A DNA stretch of 52,477 nt from Streptomyces sp. SA15 (GTDB lineage: Bacteria; Actinomycetota; Actinomycetes; Streptomycetales; Streptomycetaceae), in NCBI RefSeq assembly GCF_002291145.1, contig NZ_NTGE01000046.1:1-52477 (forward strand), read 5' to 3'. The position numbers and the translations under genes are program-made. The notes beneath the pieces were generated by a model. It was not told where the DNA came from. It did not search any database and saw only the letters and a list, made by a program, of their open reading frames with translations. Below are positions 25,096 to 33,321 of this stretch, one piece after another (the first letter of the stretch is position 1; each line of letters begins with the position of its first letter).

Positions 25096-27734
25096 CAGCG
25101 GCCGGTCCGGCCCCGTTCGCCGCACCCTCACTGGGGTTTCGCGACATCGAAGCCGGCCGCGACATCATCGTCACCGTTCACCAGCAGTTCACGGCGCCAC
25201 CGCCGTTGCGGCCGGAGGAGAGCTGGCCCAAGCGGGTCGGAGCGGTGCCGCCGGCGGCTGAATGCTTCCGGGAGCGGGCCGTCGCGGCGGACCTGGACGC
25301 CGGTGGGGCCGTGGTGCTGGTCGGGTACAGCGGTGCGGGGAAGACCCAGCTGGCCGCCCGGCACGCCGAGCGGCTGTGGGACGCCGGTGAGCTCGACCTG
25401 CTGGTGTGGATCACCGCCGGCTCGCGGGACGCGATCCGGCTCGGCTACCTCGCTGCCGCCAAGGCGCTGAACGAAGAAGCCGCAGGCGACGAAGCGGTCG
25501 AACGCTTCCTGACCTGGTTGACCGAGACACCCCGACGGTGGCTGATCGTGTTCGACGATCTGTCCACGGTGGACGACCTGCGTGACCTGTGGCCGCCCCG
25601 GCACGGGCGGACCGTGGTGACCACCAGCCTCAAGGACGTCGATGCGTTCGGCGAGGACGTGCACGTGGCGTTCGTCGGTGGGTTCGACGACCAGGAAGCC
25701 GTGGAGTACCTGCACGAACGGCAAGACGGAAGTCCCCATCGGACCGTAGGCGCGGCGGAACTCGCGAGTGAGCTGGGACGATTCCCCCTCTTGCTGGCGC
25801 ACGCCGCGAACTACGTGGCGAGCCGTGACACGACGTACGCCGAATACCATCGCCTGTGGTCGGCTCGCTACGAGCAGGTCGCCCCTCGGCACGAGTGGCT
25901 CGCGCGTACCTACATGCCGCTGCGGCCCGGCTTCGCATTCCACATCCCCGTGGTGGCCGCGTGTTCGTTGTTGCTCGACCTCGCGAGCGGGCTGACCCGT
26001 CCGGTGCTGGACCTGGCCTCGCTGGTGGACGGCGGCGCCATTCCCCTGGCGTTCTTCGGGACCTCGGCCGTCACGCGGCACCTCACTGCCGGCCAGGGCA
26101 GAACCGTCGACGCGAACGACGTCCGAAGCGCGCTGGCCCAGGCGCACGGCTTGGGCCTCGCCACGATCGACGCGCATCGGATGCTCCGGCTGGACCCCTG
26201 GATGCGACGCGTCCTCCTGGAGTACCAACAGATCGCCGTCCTCGACGAGCGGGCCAGGAACACGCCGAACGACTGGGTCTCGCCGCGGCCGGACCGGCCC
26301 GACATGGGTGAGCGCGCGGCAGGCGACGCCCTGGTGGAAGCGTGGCCGGGCGCGCGCAGCGACCCCGTGGGCAGCCAGGTGTTCTTCGCGGCCGCGATGG
26401 CCCTGCGTGGCTGGGCCGACGGACAATTCTGGCTCAACGGCGGGCACCCGGTGCTGATCCGAGCCGGAACGGCGCTCAAGGACGCCGGCCTGCTCGGCCC
26501 CGCCGCTGTCTACTTCGAGTACCTGCACGGCATGGCGCACAGCCGACTGGGCGAAGACCACCACGAAACCCGGAGCATCCACGGCCACCTCGTGACCGTG
26601 CGCAGCTTGATCGTGCGCGGTGACGCCACCGAGCTCCAGGAACTGCTGGCGGAACAGACCCGGACGCTGGGCCCCCGCCACCGGGAAACCCTGGCCACCC
26701 GCAGCCAGGTGGCGTTCGCCCACGCCTTGGCCACACCGGGCGATCGCGGTAACGCAGCCGAACTCGAGAACGTGCTCGCCGACCAGCGGCGCGTGCTGGG
26801 CCGCAACGACCAGGACACGCTGTTCACCCGCTACCTCCTCGGTTACCTGCGGGTGATGTCGGGCAACGTCGACGGCGGGATGAGCGACCTCAAGAAGGTG
26901 CTGAAGGACCAGCGGCGGGCGTTGGGGTTCGACCACGTCCGCACGCTGTACACCCGACAGATGCTCGCCGAGCTGCGCCTTTCCCAGGACGACACATCGG
27001 GTCTCGACAAGGTCCTGCACGAGTTGATCGAGGACCAGAAGCGGGTGCTCGGCCGTAACAGCGGGGAGACTCTGCTCACCCGGCACAACCTCGCGGTCGT
27101 CCGCTTCAAGCGCGGCGACACGGCCGAAGCCGCGACAGAGATGGAAGAAGTGCTCGCGGATTTCACGAGGGTGTACGGCGCGGACCATCGCGAGACGTTG
27201 GCGGTGCGGCGAAACCTCGCCGCCACCTACAGCAAACTCGGCGACGAAGTGGGTGCGCTGGCCGAGCTGGAACTCACGATGAACTACGCGAACCGCGTGT
27301 TCTCACCCGACGACAAGGACTTCAAGAGAATCCGTGAGCTGCTCGAGCACCATCGGCACCGCGCCTACTGGCAGGTGATGGACGAGTACGAGCGGGAATG
27401 GGGATCCGGTGAGTACCTTCTGTCGCAGATGAAGGACATCATCAGCTCTCAACATTTCCACAACGAGGCCGGCGCGATGGCGGGCTTGTGGGAATCCCTG
27501 TTGAGCGAGCACACGGCGCCGAGGGACGCGGAGGGCACGCTGTCGATCCGCCGCATCGCGGCCTGCTGGCGCGGGCTGGGCGGCAACGCGGCGGGTGCGG
27601 TGGCGGAGCTGGAGCAGATCCTGGACGGTTGCGTGGAGGCGTTGGGGTCTGAGCACCTGCTCACCCGGTTCACCCGCCGCAACCTCACCTTCTGGCGGGC
27701 GCGGGCCGGCGGGGCTGGTAGAACGCCGCGGTGA
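25092..27734 (+). CDS. NB-ARC/TPR NLR-like STAND ATPase
   Basis: An 880-aa protein. The TTG start overlaps the previous stop (TTGA). A strong GGAGGTGA lies 15 bases upstream, so coupled re-initiation is likely. Residues 15-33 (FRDIEAGRDIIVTVHQQF) are a short beta-prone motif. The NB-ARC core has P-loop GYSGAGKT (78-85), Walker B WLIVFDDL (150-157), sensor-like GRTVVTTS and a GLPL-like LGRFPLLLAHAANYV (228-242). A winged-helix-like linker follows, then TPR_10/12-type repeats from about 490 (LGPRHRETLATR, LGRNDQDTLFTR, YGADHRETLAVRRNLAATY, LGSEHLLTRFTRRNL). This is the bacterial equivalent of an NLR immune receptor: TPRs sense, NB-ARC oligomerises, and the N-terminal motif would recruit the effector encoded just upstream. 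Confidence 0.85.
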   Translation: MTAAGPAPFAAPSLGFRDIEAGRDIIVTVHQQFTAPPPLRPEESWPKRVGAVPPAAECFRERAVAADLDAGGAVVLVGYSGAGKTQLAARHAERLWDAGELDLLVWITAGSRDAIRLGYLAAAKALNEEAAGDEAVERFLTWLTETPRRWLIVFDDLSTVDDLRDLWPPRHGRTVVTTSLKDVDAFGEDVHVAFVGGFDDQEAVEYLHERQDGSPHRTVGAAELASELGRFPLLLAHAANYVASRDTTYAEYHRLWSARYEQVAPRHEWLARTYMPLRPGFAFHIPVVAACSLLLDLASGLTRPVLDLASLVDGGAIPLAFFGTSAVTRHLTAGQGRTVDANDVRSALAQAHGLGLATIDAHRMLRLDPWMRRVLLEYQQIAVLDERARNTPNDWVSPRPDRPDMGERAAGDALVEAWPGARSDPVGSQVFFAAAMALRGWADGQFWLNGGHPVLIRAGTALKDAGLLGPAAVYFEYLHGMAHSRLGEDHHETRSIHGHLVTVRSLIVRGDATELQELLAEQTRTLGPRHRETLATRSQVAFAHALATPGDRGNAAELENVLADQRRVLGRNDQDTLFTRYLLGYLRVMSGNVDGGMSDLKKVLKDQRRALGFDHVRTLYTRQMLAELRLSQDDTSGLDKVLHELIEDQKRVLGRNSGETLLTRHNLAVVRFKRGDTAEAATEMEEVLADFTRVYGADHRETLAVRRNLAATYSKLGDEVGALAELELTMNYANRVFSPDDKDFKRIRELLEHHRHRAYWQVMDEYEREWGSGEYLLSQMKDIISSQHFHNEAGAMAGLWESLLSEHTAPRDAEGTLSIRRIAACWRGLGGNAAGAVAELEQILDGCVEALGSEHLLTRFTRRNLTFWRARAGGAGRTPR

Positions 27735-28008
27735 CGCGACGCGAACTGAGTGACAGTGAGTGGGAGTTGGTCGAGCCGTTTGTGCCCATCGGCCGGTCCG
27801 GCCCCTGCCCGCACCACCTGCGCAGGCAGTTCGAGGTCGTCATCTGGAAGTTCCGCAGCGGGGGCCAGTGGCGGGAGATGCCAGCTCGCTGTCCTCGAAC
27901 CAGTGGAAGAGGGTTTCGAGGAACTCCGCAGTCATGCCCACGCCGCCGGCGAATTCCAGGGCGAGGCCCCGGTCGCCGCAGCGGCCGAGCGCGCACGCGG
28001 GCAACTGC
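27731..28008 (+). pseudogene. IS5-family transposase N-terminal fragment plus unidentified debris
   Basis: From GTG 27731, which overlaps the NLR stop, the frame reads RRELSDSEWELVEPFVP then RRQFEVVIWKFRSGGQWREMP. That is the DUF4096 N-terminus of IS5-family transposases. After about base 27889 similarity ends. The following ~120 bp read best on the minus strand (LALEFAGGVGMTAEFLETLF, HWFEDSEL), apparently a scrap of another gene that I cannot identify. The region marks a rearrangement point just downstream of the NLR unit. Confidence 0.6.
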
Positions 28009-28401
28009 CTACTGCGGCTTGGTCGCGATCTGGATCAGGTTGCCGCAGGTGTCGTCGAAGACGGCGGTGGTGACCGGGCCCATCTCCAAGGGCTCCTGGG
28101 TGAAGCGGACGCCGAGACCGCGCAGGCGCTCGTACTCCGCCTTCACGTCGTCGACGGCGAACTGGGCGAGTGGGATGCCGTCCTGGATGAGCGCGTCGCG
28201 GTAGGTCTTGACGGCCGGGTGGCCGGCGGGTTCGAGGAGGAGTTCGGTGCCGTCGGGCTCGTCGGGCGAGACGACGGTCAGCCACCGGTCCTTCTCGCCC
28301 ACCGGGACGTCGTGCTTCTTCACGAAGCCGAGGATCTCGGTGTAGAAGTGCTCGGCCTTGGCCTGGTCGTCGACGAAGACGCTGGTCAGGTGGATCTTCA
28401 T
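28009..28401 (-). CDS. VOC-family (glyoxalase/bleomycin-resistance) protein
   Basis: A 130-aa protein. The ATG overlaps the stop of the ArsR gene (ATGA). The paired beta-alpha-beta-beta-beta modules start MKIHLTSVFVDDQAKAEHFY, with TEILGF, GTELLLEPAGHPA, and a C-terminal half ending VTTAVFDDTCGNLIQIAT, which matches the GN-x-I-x-I metal-ligand motif of VOC proteins. It is probably a small metal-dependent lyase, dioxygenase-like or drug-binding protein. Co-translation with an ArsR repressor suggests expression induced by a ligand of that repressor. Confidence 0.88.
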   Translation of the reverse strand: MKIHLTSVFVDDQAKAEHFYTEILGFVKKHDVPVGEKDRWLTVVSPDEPDGTELLLEPAGHPAVKTYRDALIQDGIPLAQFAVDDVKAEYERLRGLGVRFTQEPLEMGPVTTAVFDDTCGNLIQIATKPQ

Positions 28402-28700
28402 GGGGTGCTCTTCTCTGGTCCGGATGTGTCGGGCACGGGCCATCGCTCGGTGATCCGCCGCAGTGGGGCTGTGTTCAGGTCGTGGAACTTGTAGCGGCCC
28501 TCTCGCCTGGTCTCGACGAGCCCGGCGGCCTCGAGCACGGCGAGGTGCTGGGAGACCGCCTGGCGCGAGATGCCGAGCTGGTGCTTCGTGCTCAGTCGCG
28601 AGCAGATCTCGAACAGTGTCTGTCCGGACTTCTCCGTGAGCTCGTCGAGGATGGTGCGGCGGGTGGGGTCGGCCAAGGCTTTGAAAAGGTCGTCGGCCAC
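28398..28700 (-). CDS. ArsR-family transcriptional repressor
   Basis: A 100-aa protein with GTG start. It is a winged HTH with DLFKALADPTRRTILDELTE (helix 1-2), EICSRLSTKHQLGISRQAVS and QHLAVLEAAGLVETRREGRY (recognition helix and wing), then HDLNTAPLRRITERW. This is the ArsR group lacking the metal-binding CxC, as found in regulators paired with VOC or SRPBCC proteins. It overlaps the downstream VOC gene. A GTAG/CTTGC-rich stretch immediately upstream, CAAGTCCTCACTTGCCTATC, has half-repeats (CAAGT / ACTTG) and is a likely self-operator. Confidence 0.9.
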   Translation of the reverse strand: MADDLFKALADPTRRTILDELTEKSGQTLFEICSRLSTKHQLGISRQAVSQHLAVLEAAGLVETRREGRYKFHDLNTAPLRRITERWPVPDTSGPEKSTP

Positions 28701-28712
28701 GACTGCAGAATA

Positions 28713-28727
28713 GGCAAGTCCTCACTT
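28713..28727. promoter_or_regulatory. Candidate ArsR operator
   Basis: CAAGT-N5-ACTTG, immediately upstream of the ArsR start (28700), is an inverted repeat suited to a dimeric winged-helix repressor. Confidence 0.45.
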
Positions 28728-28827
28728 GCCTATCAAGTCGGTCGTGAAAGCATGACGGGAACGATCCCGTGCCGTGGCGGTACGGAGGCAGCGCCCCCCC
28801 GCACCTCACCTACCGCCTCCCTACCAC

Positions 28828-29259
28828 TCACCGCCCTTGTTCCAGGTACTCCCTGAAATGCTCCAGATCGCTGCCGACGAGCCGTTCGATCGCGTTTGCC
28901 TGGGCGAACCCCTTCGGCCCGCCGAACGCTTCCCTGATCGTGTCGGGGTCGTACTCGAGTCGTGCCTGGACCCGGGTGTGGTTCTGGTCGAGCGGCTGCA
29001 GCGAGAAGGAACCCGTCAGCTCCGGGGCGCCCGTGGTGTGCCACTCCATCACGCGTCCCCCCTCGTGGTCGGAGACCTCGGCCTCGATCTCCCGGGCCCG
29101 GCCGCCGGTCTCGACGTCCAGGTGCGCTCGGCGCCCCGCCTCCGTACGGGCGTCGCGTACGCCTTCCACGAAGCGTGGGTAGTCCTCCATCCGGTGAAGG
29201 CTGTCCCAGGCCTCGGCGATCGGAACTCCGACGTCGACGTGCTTTTCGAGGGTGCTCAT
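28828..29259 (-). CDS. SRPBCC-family protein (polyketide cyclase/dehydrase-like)
   Basis: A 143-aa protein. The ATG is preceded by GGAGGTGAG. The sequence has the Bet v1-like helix-grip start (LEKHVDVGVPIAEAWDSL, RMEDYPRFVEGV), strands (REIEAEVSDHEGGRVMEWHT, TGSFSLQPLDQNHTRVQARL) and a long C-terminal helix (NAIERLVGSDLEHFREYLEQ). Such proteins form a cavity for a hydrophobic ligand. This subtype is often found as an orphan in Streptomyces; no polyketide genes are nearby. The substrate is unknown. Confidence 0.85.
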   Translation of the reverse strand: MSTLEKHVDVGVPIAEAWDSLHRMEDYPRFVEGVRDARTEAGRRAHLDVETGGRAREIEAEVSDHEGGRVMEWHTTGAPELTGSFSLQPLDQNHTRVQARLEYDPDTIREAFGGPKGFAQANAIERLVGSDLEHFREYLEQGR

Positions 29260-29460
29260 GGCTCACCTCCACGTTCGGCTCACGATGCATGGGCTTCTGC
29301 ATGCATGGCCTCCTGCTTCCAGTGTGCGCCCGGCACCGACGGGCAGCAGCCGAGGCGGCCGTGGCTTGATTCGGTTGGCGTGATTGACCGTGTTCCGCCA
29401 GATCGCGATTCTGAACAGCAGACACGCCAGTAAACCTCGGCCCCGCTGCCGCGGGCTCTG

Positions 29461-29748
29461 CTACCGCAGGGCGGCAAGGCCCCTCTGCAGTTCGTCCAGG
29501 TTCATGACCGGCTCGAACGTGACCTCGGCGCCCATCTCCTGGAAGAACGGATCGGCGATGGCGGGCAACTCGGAGCTGTCCTTCATGTCGAACACGAGGA
29601 TCATGGAGCGCCCGCCCTCAGGCGTGAAGTAGGCGGCCTCCGGCTTCAGCCGCTCGATGGCCGACTTCACCGAGTCGGGCATCGCCCCGCCCTTCGTCAC
29701 CCGATTCGACATCTGGGTGTCCATCCGAGCCTTCATCATCATCCGCAT
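29461..29748 (-). CDS. Small conserved hypothetical protein (DUF3303-like)
   Basis: A 95-aa protein. The ATG follows GGAG by eight bases. MRMMMKARMDTQMSNRV, then LKPEAAYFTPEGGRSMILVF, DMKDSSELPAIADPFFQEMG and EVTFEPVMNLDELQRGL form a ferredoxin-like single-domain protein. The PEAAYF, DM-D-x-S and EP-x-MN blocks recall the DUF3303 group. The family match is from memory and the function is unknown. It stands alone between the SRPBCC gene and the AfsR-like regulator. Confidence 0.65.
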   Translation of the reverse strand: MRMMMKARMDTQMSNRVTKGGAMPDSVKSAIERLKPEAAYFTPEGGRSMILVFDMKDSSELPAIADPFFQEMGAEVTFEPVMNLDELQRGLAALR

Positions 29749-29862
29749 CGCACGCTCTCCTCACGCACCGCGACCTGGGCGGTTCCGTCCGCGCTCGCTG
29801 GGATCCGGTGCATCGCGCTCAGCGTCACTTCCGCTGATCCCCGCGGCAACATCTGGTACGCC

Positions 29863-32805
29863 CTACGTGATGCCCTTGGGTGTCAGCTTCTGGCCGGCGC
29901 GGTGCGCACGGGCGCCGTGCACGTCGAGCACGGCCTGGAACTGCTCGCGCGCCTCGCGGACGCGGCCCGTCGCCAGGTAGGCGCGGCCCAGGCGGGAACG
30001 GATGTCCATCTCGAGCCAGTCGTAGCTGGGGTCGGTGAGCGGATTCAGCAACTGGTGCTGAAGGAAGGCTTGGCGGTGGAGGGCTATGGCCGCGGTCGGG
30101 TCTCCCTCGCCTCGCTCTGCCGTGCCGAGCCGGGTCAGGCTGCGCGCGCAGAGGAAGATGTCCCCGACCTGCTCACCCAGCTCGACCGCCTGACGGAACC
30201 GGATCTTGGCCTCGCGATGGTGGCCGAGGAGGAGGTGGGCGTCGGCGGCGCAGGTCAAGGTCCTGCCGAGTACGCGCGGTCTGCCGTCCGTCTCGGCGTG
30301 GGTCTGGGCGAAGGCGAAGCAGGCCAGCGCCTCCTCGTTCCGTCCCGCGAACTGGTGGGCGAGGCCGAGGATGACGAGTGCCATCGAGGCGAGCCAGTCG
30401 TTGCGCAGCCGCCGGGACAGGTCCACCGCAGCGGTGGCACGGGTGATCGCCCCGTCGCCCTCGCCCACGCTCAGGTCGACAGCCCCCAGCAGGGCGAGAG
30501 CCCGGGCCTCTTCGAACGGGTCGGTGCGGCGTCGGCTGAGGTCCAGTGCCTCGGTGACGAAGGCGCGGGCCGGCCTGTACTGGCGTTGGTATACGGCGGT
30601 GTAGGCCAGGCAGTTCCGCAGTGTGGTGGGCATCCGCCGGTCGGTGGCCTCGTCCACGTGCGCGAGTGCGATCTCCAGAGCTGTCTGGCTCTCGTGGTAG
30701 CGGCCCTGCCGTACGAAGTAGTCGGTCAGCGACTCGGCGATCCAGCAGGCGTAGTCGGCTTCGCCCACCGCCGCGGCGTACCCGACGACGTCGGCGAGCT
30801 CTCCACCGGCGGCGTCCAGCCAGGTCTCCGCGTCCTGCCAGTGAGCGAACGGTGCTTCGGTGGGCTGGGGTCCGGTGGGAAAACCGGCGGAGCCCCAGTC
30901 GCTGGTCGTCCGGGCCGCGTCCAGGTAGAGCCGGAGTACGGCGGTGCGTGCGGCGGCGGCTTCGGCGGGCATGGCCTCCGCGAGGCGTCGTGCGTGCACC
31001 CGCACCAGATCGTGCAGCCGGTAGCGGCCCGGACGCGGCTCCTGCACCAGACTCGTGTCGACCAGGCTTTCCAGGATCCGCTCGGTGTCGCGGGGCGGCC
31101 GGTCGAGCATGGTCGCCGACGTCAGCACGTCGAACTCGACCGTCGGTGCCAGACCCAGGGCACGGAACCCGCGCTGCTGCTCGGGCGCGAGTTGGTCGTA
31201 CGACAGCTGGAAGGCCGTCTCCACGCTGCGGTCCCCGACACTCAGTTCGCCGAGCCGGTGCTCGTCGTCGCCCGCCATGCGGCTTACCAGGTACTCCACC
31301 GTCCAGGTGTCGCGGTTCTGCAGCCGCGACCCCGCGATGCGCAGCGCCAGCGGCAGCCCGTCGCACAGCCCGACCAGCCGCCGCGTCGCCTCCTGCTCCC
31401 TGCTCGCCCGCTCGTCTCCGATGATGTGCGTGAGCAGGGACACCGCGTCCCCGCTGTTCAGGGTCTCGAGGGTGACCCGCCGGTCGGCGTCCAGTTCGGC
31501 CAGTCGTCGCCGGCCGGCCACCAGCACCCTGCTTCCCGCTCCCGCGGGCAGCAGCGGCCGTATCTGGTCGGCGTCCAGGGCGTCGTCCAGTACGAGGAGC
31601 AGCCGTAGCGGGCTGGTCGCCGCGCGCCAGACGGCGGTGAGTTCCTCGAGGTCGCTCGGTAACTCACCCTTGGCCGCGCCGAGCGACCGCAGCAGTCGCT
31701 GCAGCGCCCGCTCCGGCGTCTGCCGCCGCTGCGTGCTGTGGGCGCGCAGGTCCACGAACAGGCAGCCGTCCGGGTACTGGGCGCTGAGTTCACGGGCCGC
31801 GCGTACGACGAGCGCGGTCTTGCCGACCCCGGCCGTACCGTCCACCGTCATGATCGAGACGGATCCGGCCGGCGACGGCGCGATCAGTTGCGCCAGTTCG
31901 GCCTCCCGTCCGATCAAGTGGCCCGCGTCGCCCGGCAGATCGTTGACCGTGCGGCGGGGCCCGGACCGGGAATCCTCATGAGCCGCACCGGGAAGAGCGG
32001 CGGAGCGCGCCGCGGCCGGACCGAGGAGACGTTCGTCGTCCTGGTGCAGCACCGCGTCGTACGTCCGGCGGAGGTCTTCGCCGGGATCGATGCCGAGCTC
32101 CTCGCGCAGGCGTCCCCGCATGTCCTGATAGGAGTTCAGGGCTTCCGCCTGGCGTCCACTGCCGTACAGAGCGCGCATCCTAAGCGCCAGCACCGACTCG
32201 TCGAGGGGATCGGACGCGGACAGCGCGGCGAGCTCGTCCAGCGTGTCGGCGGGCCGGCCGAGCAGAACCAGACACTCGAGTCTCTCCAGCCGGAGCGAGA
32301 GCCGGCGCTCCAGCAGCCGCCGCCGCTCCGCCTGTGCGCGGTGTCCCGGCAGGCCGGTCAGGGGCTCGCCACGAAACAGGGCGAGCGCCTCGGAGAACCG
32401 GTCCATCGCGGTGGTCGCGTCGCCGGAGACCTTGGCGTGCCGTGCCTCGCCGGCCCGTTCGTCCAGCTCGGTCACATCGAGCCGGACCCCGTGGCCGACG
32501 AAGCTGTACCAGCCCTTGCCGCTGCGGATCACCGACTCCGCCGGCCCGGCGCCCGCCACGTCGAGTGCCTTGCGCAGGGGGTGGATGTGGCTCGGCAGAA
32601 CCTTGTGGCCCGACCCCGGCGGCCGTCCGTCCCACAGATCGTCGAGCAACTGCTCATGGCTCACCCGCGTGTCCGCACGCAGCACCAGCGCGGCGAGAAC
32701 GGCCTGTCGCCGAACCGGCCCCAGGTCCAGCGGCGTTCCGTCACGCCAGGCCCTCAGCGGTCCGAGTAACGCCATCCGAAGCCGCTGAGGAGTTCCCCCG
32801 TCCAC
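29863..32805 (-). CDS. AfsR/SARP-family regulator with NB-ARC and TPR domains
   Basis: A 980-aa protein. The GTG start is chosen for a perfect GGAGG seven bases upstream. Residues ~10-105 are an OmpR-type winged helix (ALLGPLRAWRDGTPLDLG, RQAVLAALVLRADTRVSHEQ). Residues ~112-255 form the BTAD (LDESVLALRMRALYGSGRQA, EELGIDPGEDLRRTYDAVL). The NB-ARC part has P-loop DGTAGVGKTAL (323-332), LLLVLDDALDADQ and GLPLALRIAG, followed by a winged helix and TPR-like repeats to the C-terminus. This is the full AfsR architecture: an ATP-dependent activator of secondary-metabolite or stress genes. No biosynthetic cluster adjoins it. It is divergent from a Bell-like protein gene with ~113 bp between starts. 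Confidence 0.93.
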   Translation of the reverse strand: MDGGTPQRLRMALLGPLRAWRDGTPLDLGPVRRQAVLAALVLRADTRVSHEQLLDDLWDGRPPGSGHKVLPSHIHPLRKALDVAGAGPAESVIRSGKGWYSFVGHGVRLDVTELDERAGEARHAKVSGDATTAMDRFSEALALFRGEPLTGLPGHRAQAERRRLLERRLSLRLERLECLVLLGRPADTLDELAALSASDPLDESVLALRMRALYGSGRQAEALNSYQDMRGRLREELGIDPGEDLRRTYDAVLHQDDERLLGPAAARSAALPGAAHEDSRSGPRRTVNDLPGDAGHLIGREAELAQLIAPSPAGSVSIMTVDGTAGVGKTALVVRAARELSAQYPDGCLFVDLRAHSTQRRQTPERALQRLLRSLGAAKGELPSDLEELTAVWRAATSPLRLLLVLDDALDADQIRPLLPAGAGSRVLVAGRRRLAELDADRRVTLETLNSGDAVSLLTHIIGDERASREQEATRRLVGLCDGLPLALRIAGSRLQNRDTWTVEYLVSRMAGDDEHRLGELSVGDRSVETAFQLSYDQLAPEQQRGFRALGLAPTVEFDVLTSATMLDRPPRDTERILESLVDTSLVQEPRPGRYRLHDLVRVHARRLAEAMPAEAAAARTAVLRLYLDAARTTSDWGSAGFPTGPQPTEAPFAHWQDAETWLDAAGGELADVVGYAAAVGEADYACWIAESLTDYFVRQGRYHESQTALEIALAHVDEATDRRMPTTLRNCLAYTAVYQRQYRPARAFVTEALDLSRRRTDPFEEARALALLGAVDLSVGEGDGAITRATAAVDLSRRLRNDWLASMALVILGLAHQFAGRNEEALACFAFAQTHAETDGRPRVLGRTLTCAADAHLLLGHHREAKIRFRQAVELGEQVGDIFLCARSLTRLGTAERGEGDPTAAIALHRQAFLQHQLLNPLTDPSYDWLEMDIRSRLGRAYLATGRVREAREQFQAVLDVHGARAHRAGQKLTPKGIT

Positions 32806-32918
32806 CGAGAAGCCTCCGCTCCCGTACATCACCGGAATTTCATCAGCATTGCAGCACCCCCGGCCATGGTGACGGAGACGACATCGCACAACCCGCACAA
32901 CTGAGGGGAGGGGTCCCA

Positions 32919-33284
32919 GTGACCGAAGTGGAGTTGGTGACCACCGCGTTGGCCACAGGGGCGGCGGCCGGACTCACGAACACCGGGCGCGGAGCCGTCC
33001 ACGACCTCTGCGCCGCGCTGAGAGAGGCGGTCCGACGGCGGTTGGCCGGGGGCGGCGGCAACAGCGGGTGCGGCGGTTACGGCGTACGGGTGCTGGACGC
33101 GTACGAGACGGACCCCGACGTGTGGCGGACCCGGCTGCTTCAGGTGCTGACGGCTTCCGGGGTGGAGACGGACGAGGAGATCCTCGCGGCGGCCCGCGCC
33201 GTGCTCCGCGTGGAGCGCCGGACCGGGCACATGATCGTGGAGGCCTTCGCGGCACCGGGAACGCCCGAGGGCGGCGTCCCGTAG
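32919..33284 (+). CDS. Second Bell-like helical protein (no amyloid-like tail)
   Basis: A 121-aa protein. The GTG start is six bases after GGGAGG. The N-terminus (ELVTTALATGAAAGLTNTGR, AVHDLCAALREAVRRRL) closely parallels that of the 24637 protein (SLVVAAVVAGATAGLKEQ, AVRDAYLGLKNLI). The middle (RLLQVLTASGVETDEEILAA, ARAVLRV) parallels LREDLADAGVGEDAEVLGAA. So the two are homologous over most of their length. A Gly/Asn linker separates the helices. The protein ends GHMIVEAFAAPGTPEGGVP without the Gly/Val/Ile-rich tail. It may be a truncated or differently wired member of the same effector family. Confidence 0.6.
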   Translation: MTEVELVTTALATGAAAGLTNTGRGAVHDLCAALREAVRRRLAGGGGNSGCGGYGVRVLDAYETDPDVWRTRLLQVLTASGVETDEEILAAARAVLRVERRTGHMIVEAFAAPGTPEGGVP

Positions 33285-33321
33285 CCGGGATGCCGCCCTC
33301 GGATGTCAGGTACCGCGCCCG

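Noticed and set aside
29281..29320. Repeated ATGCATG palindromes upstream of the SRPBCC gene
   Set aside because: They are short and AT-biased; without conservation data they cannot be separated from a chance pattern in a promoter region.
32919..33284. Reading this gene as a toxin-antitoxin partner
   Set aside because: No toxin or antitoxin motif was seen, and its homology to the NLR-linked protein is the better explanation.
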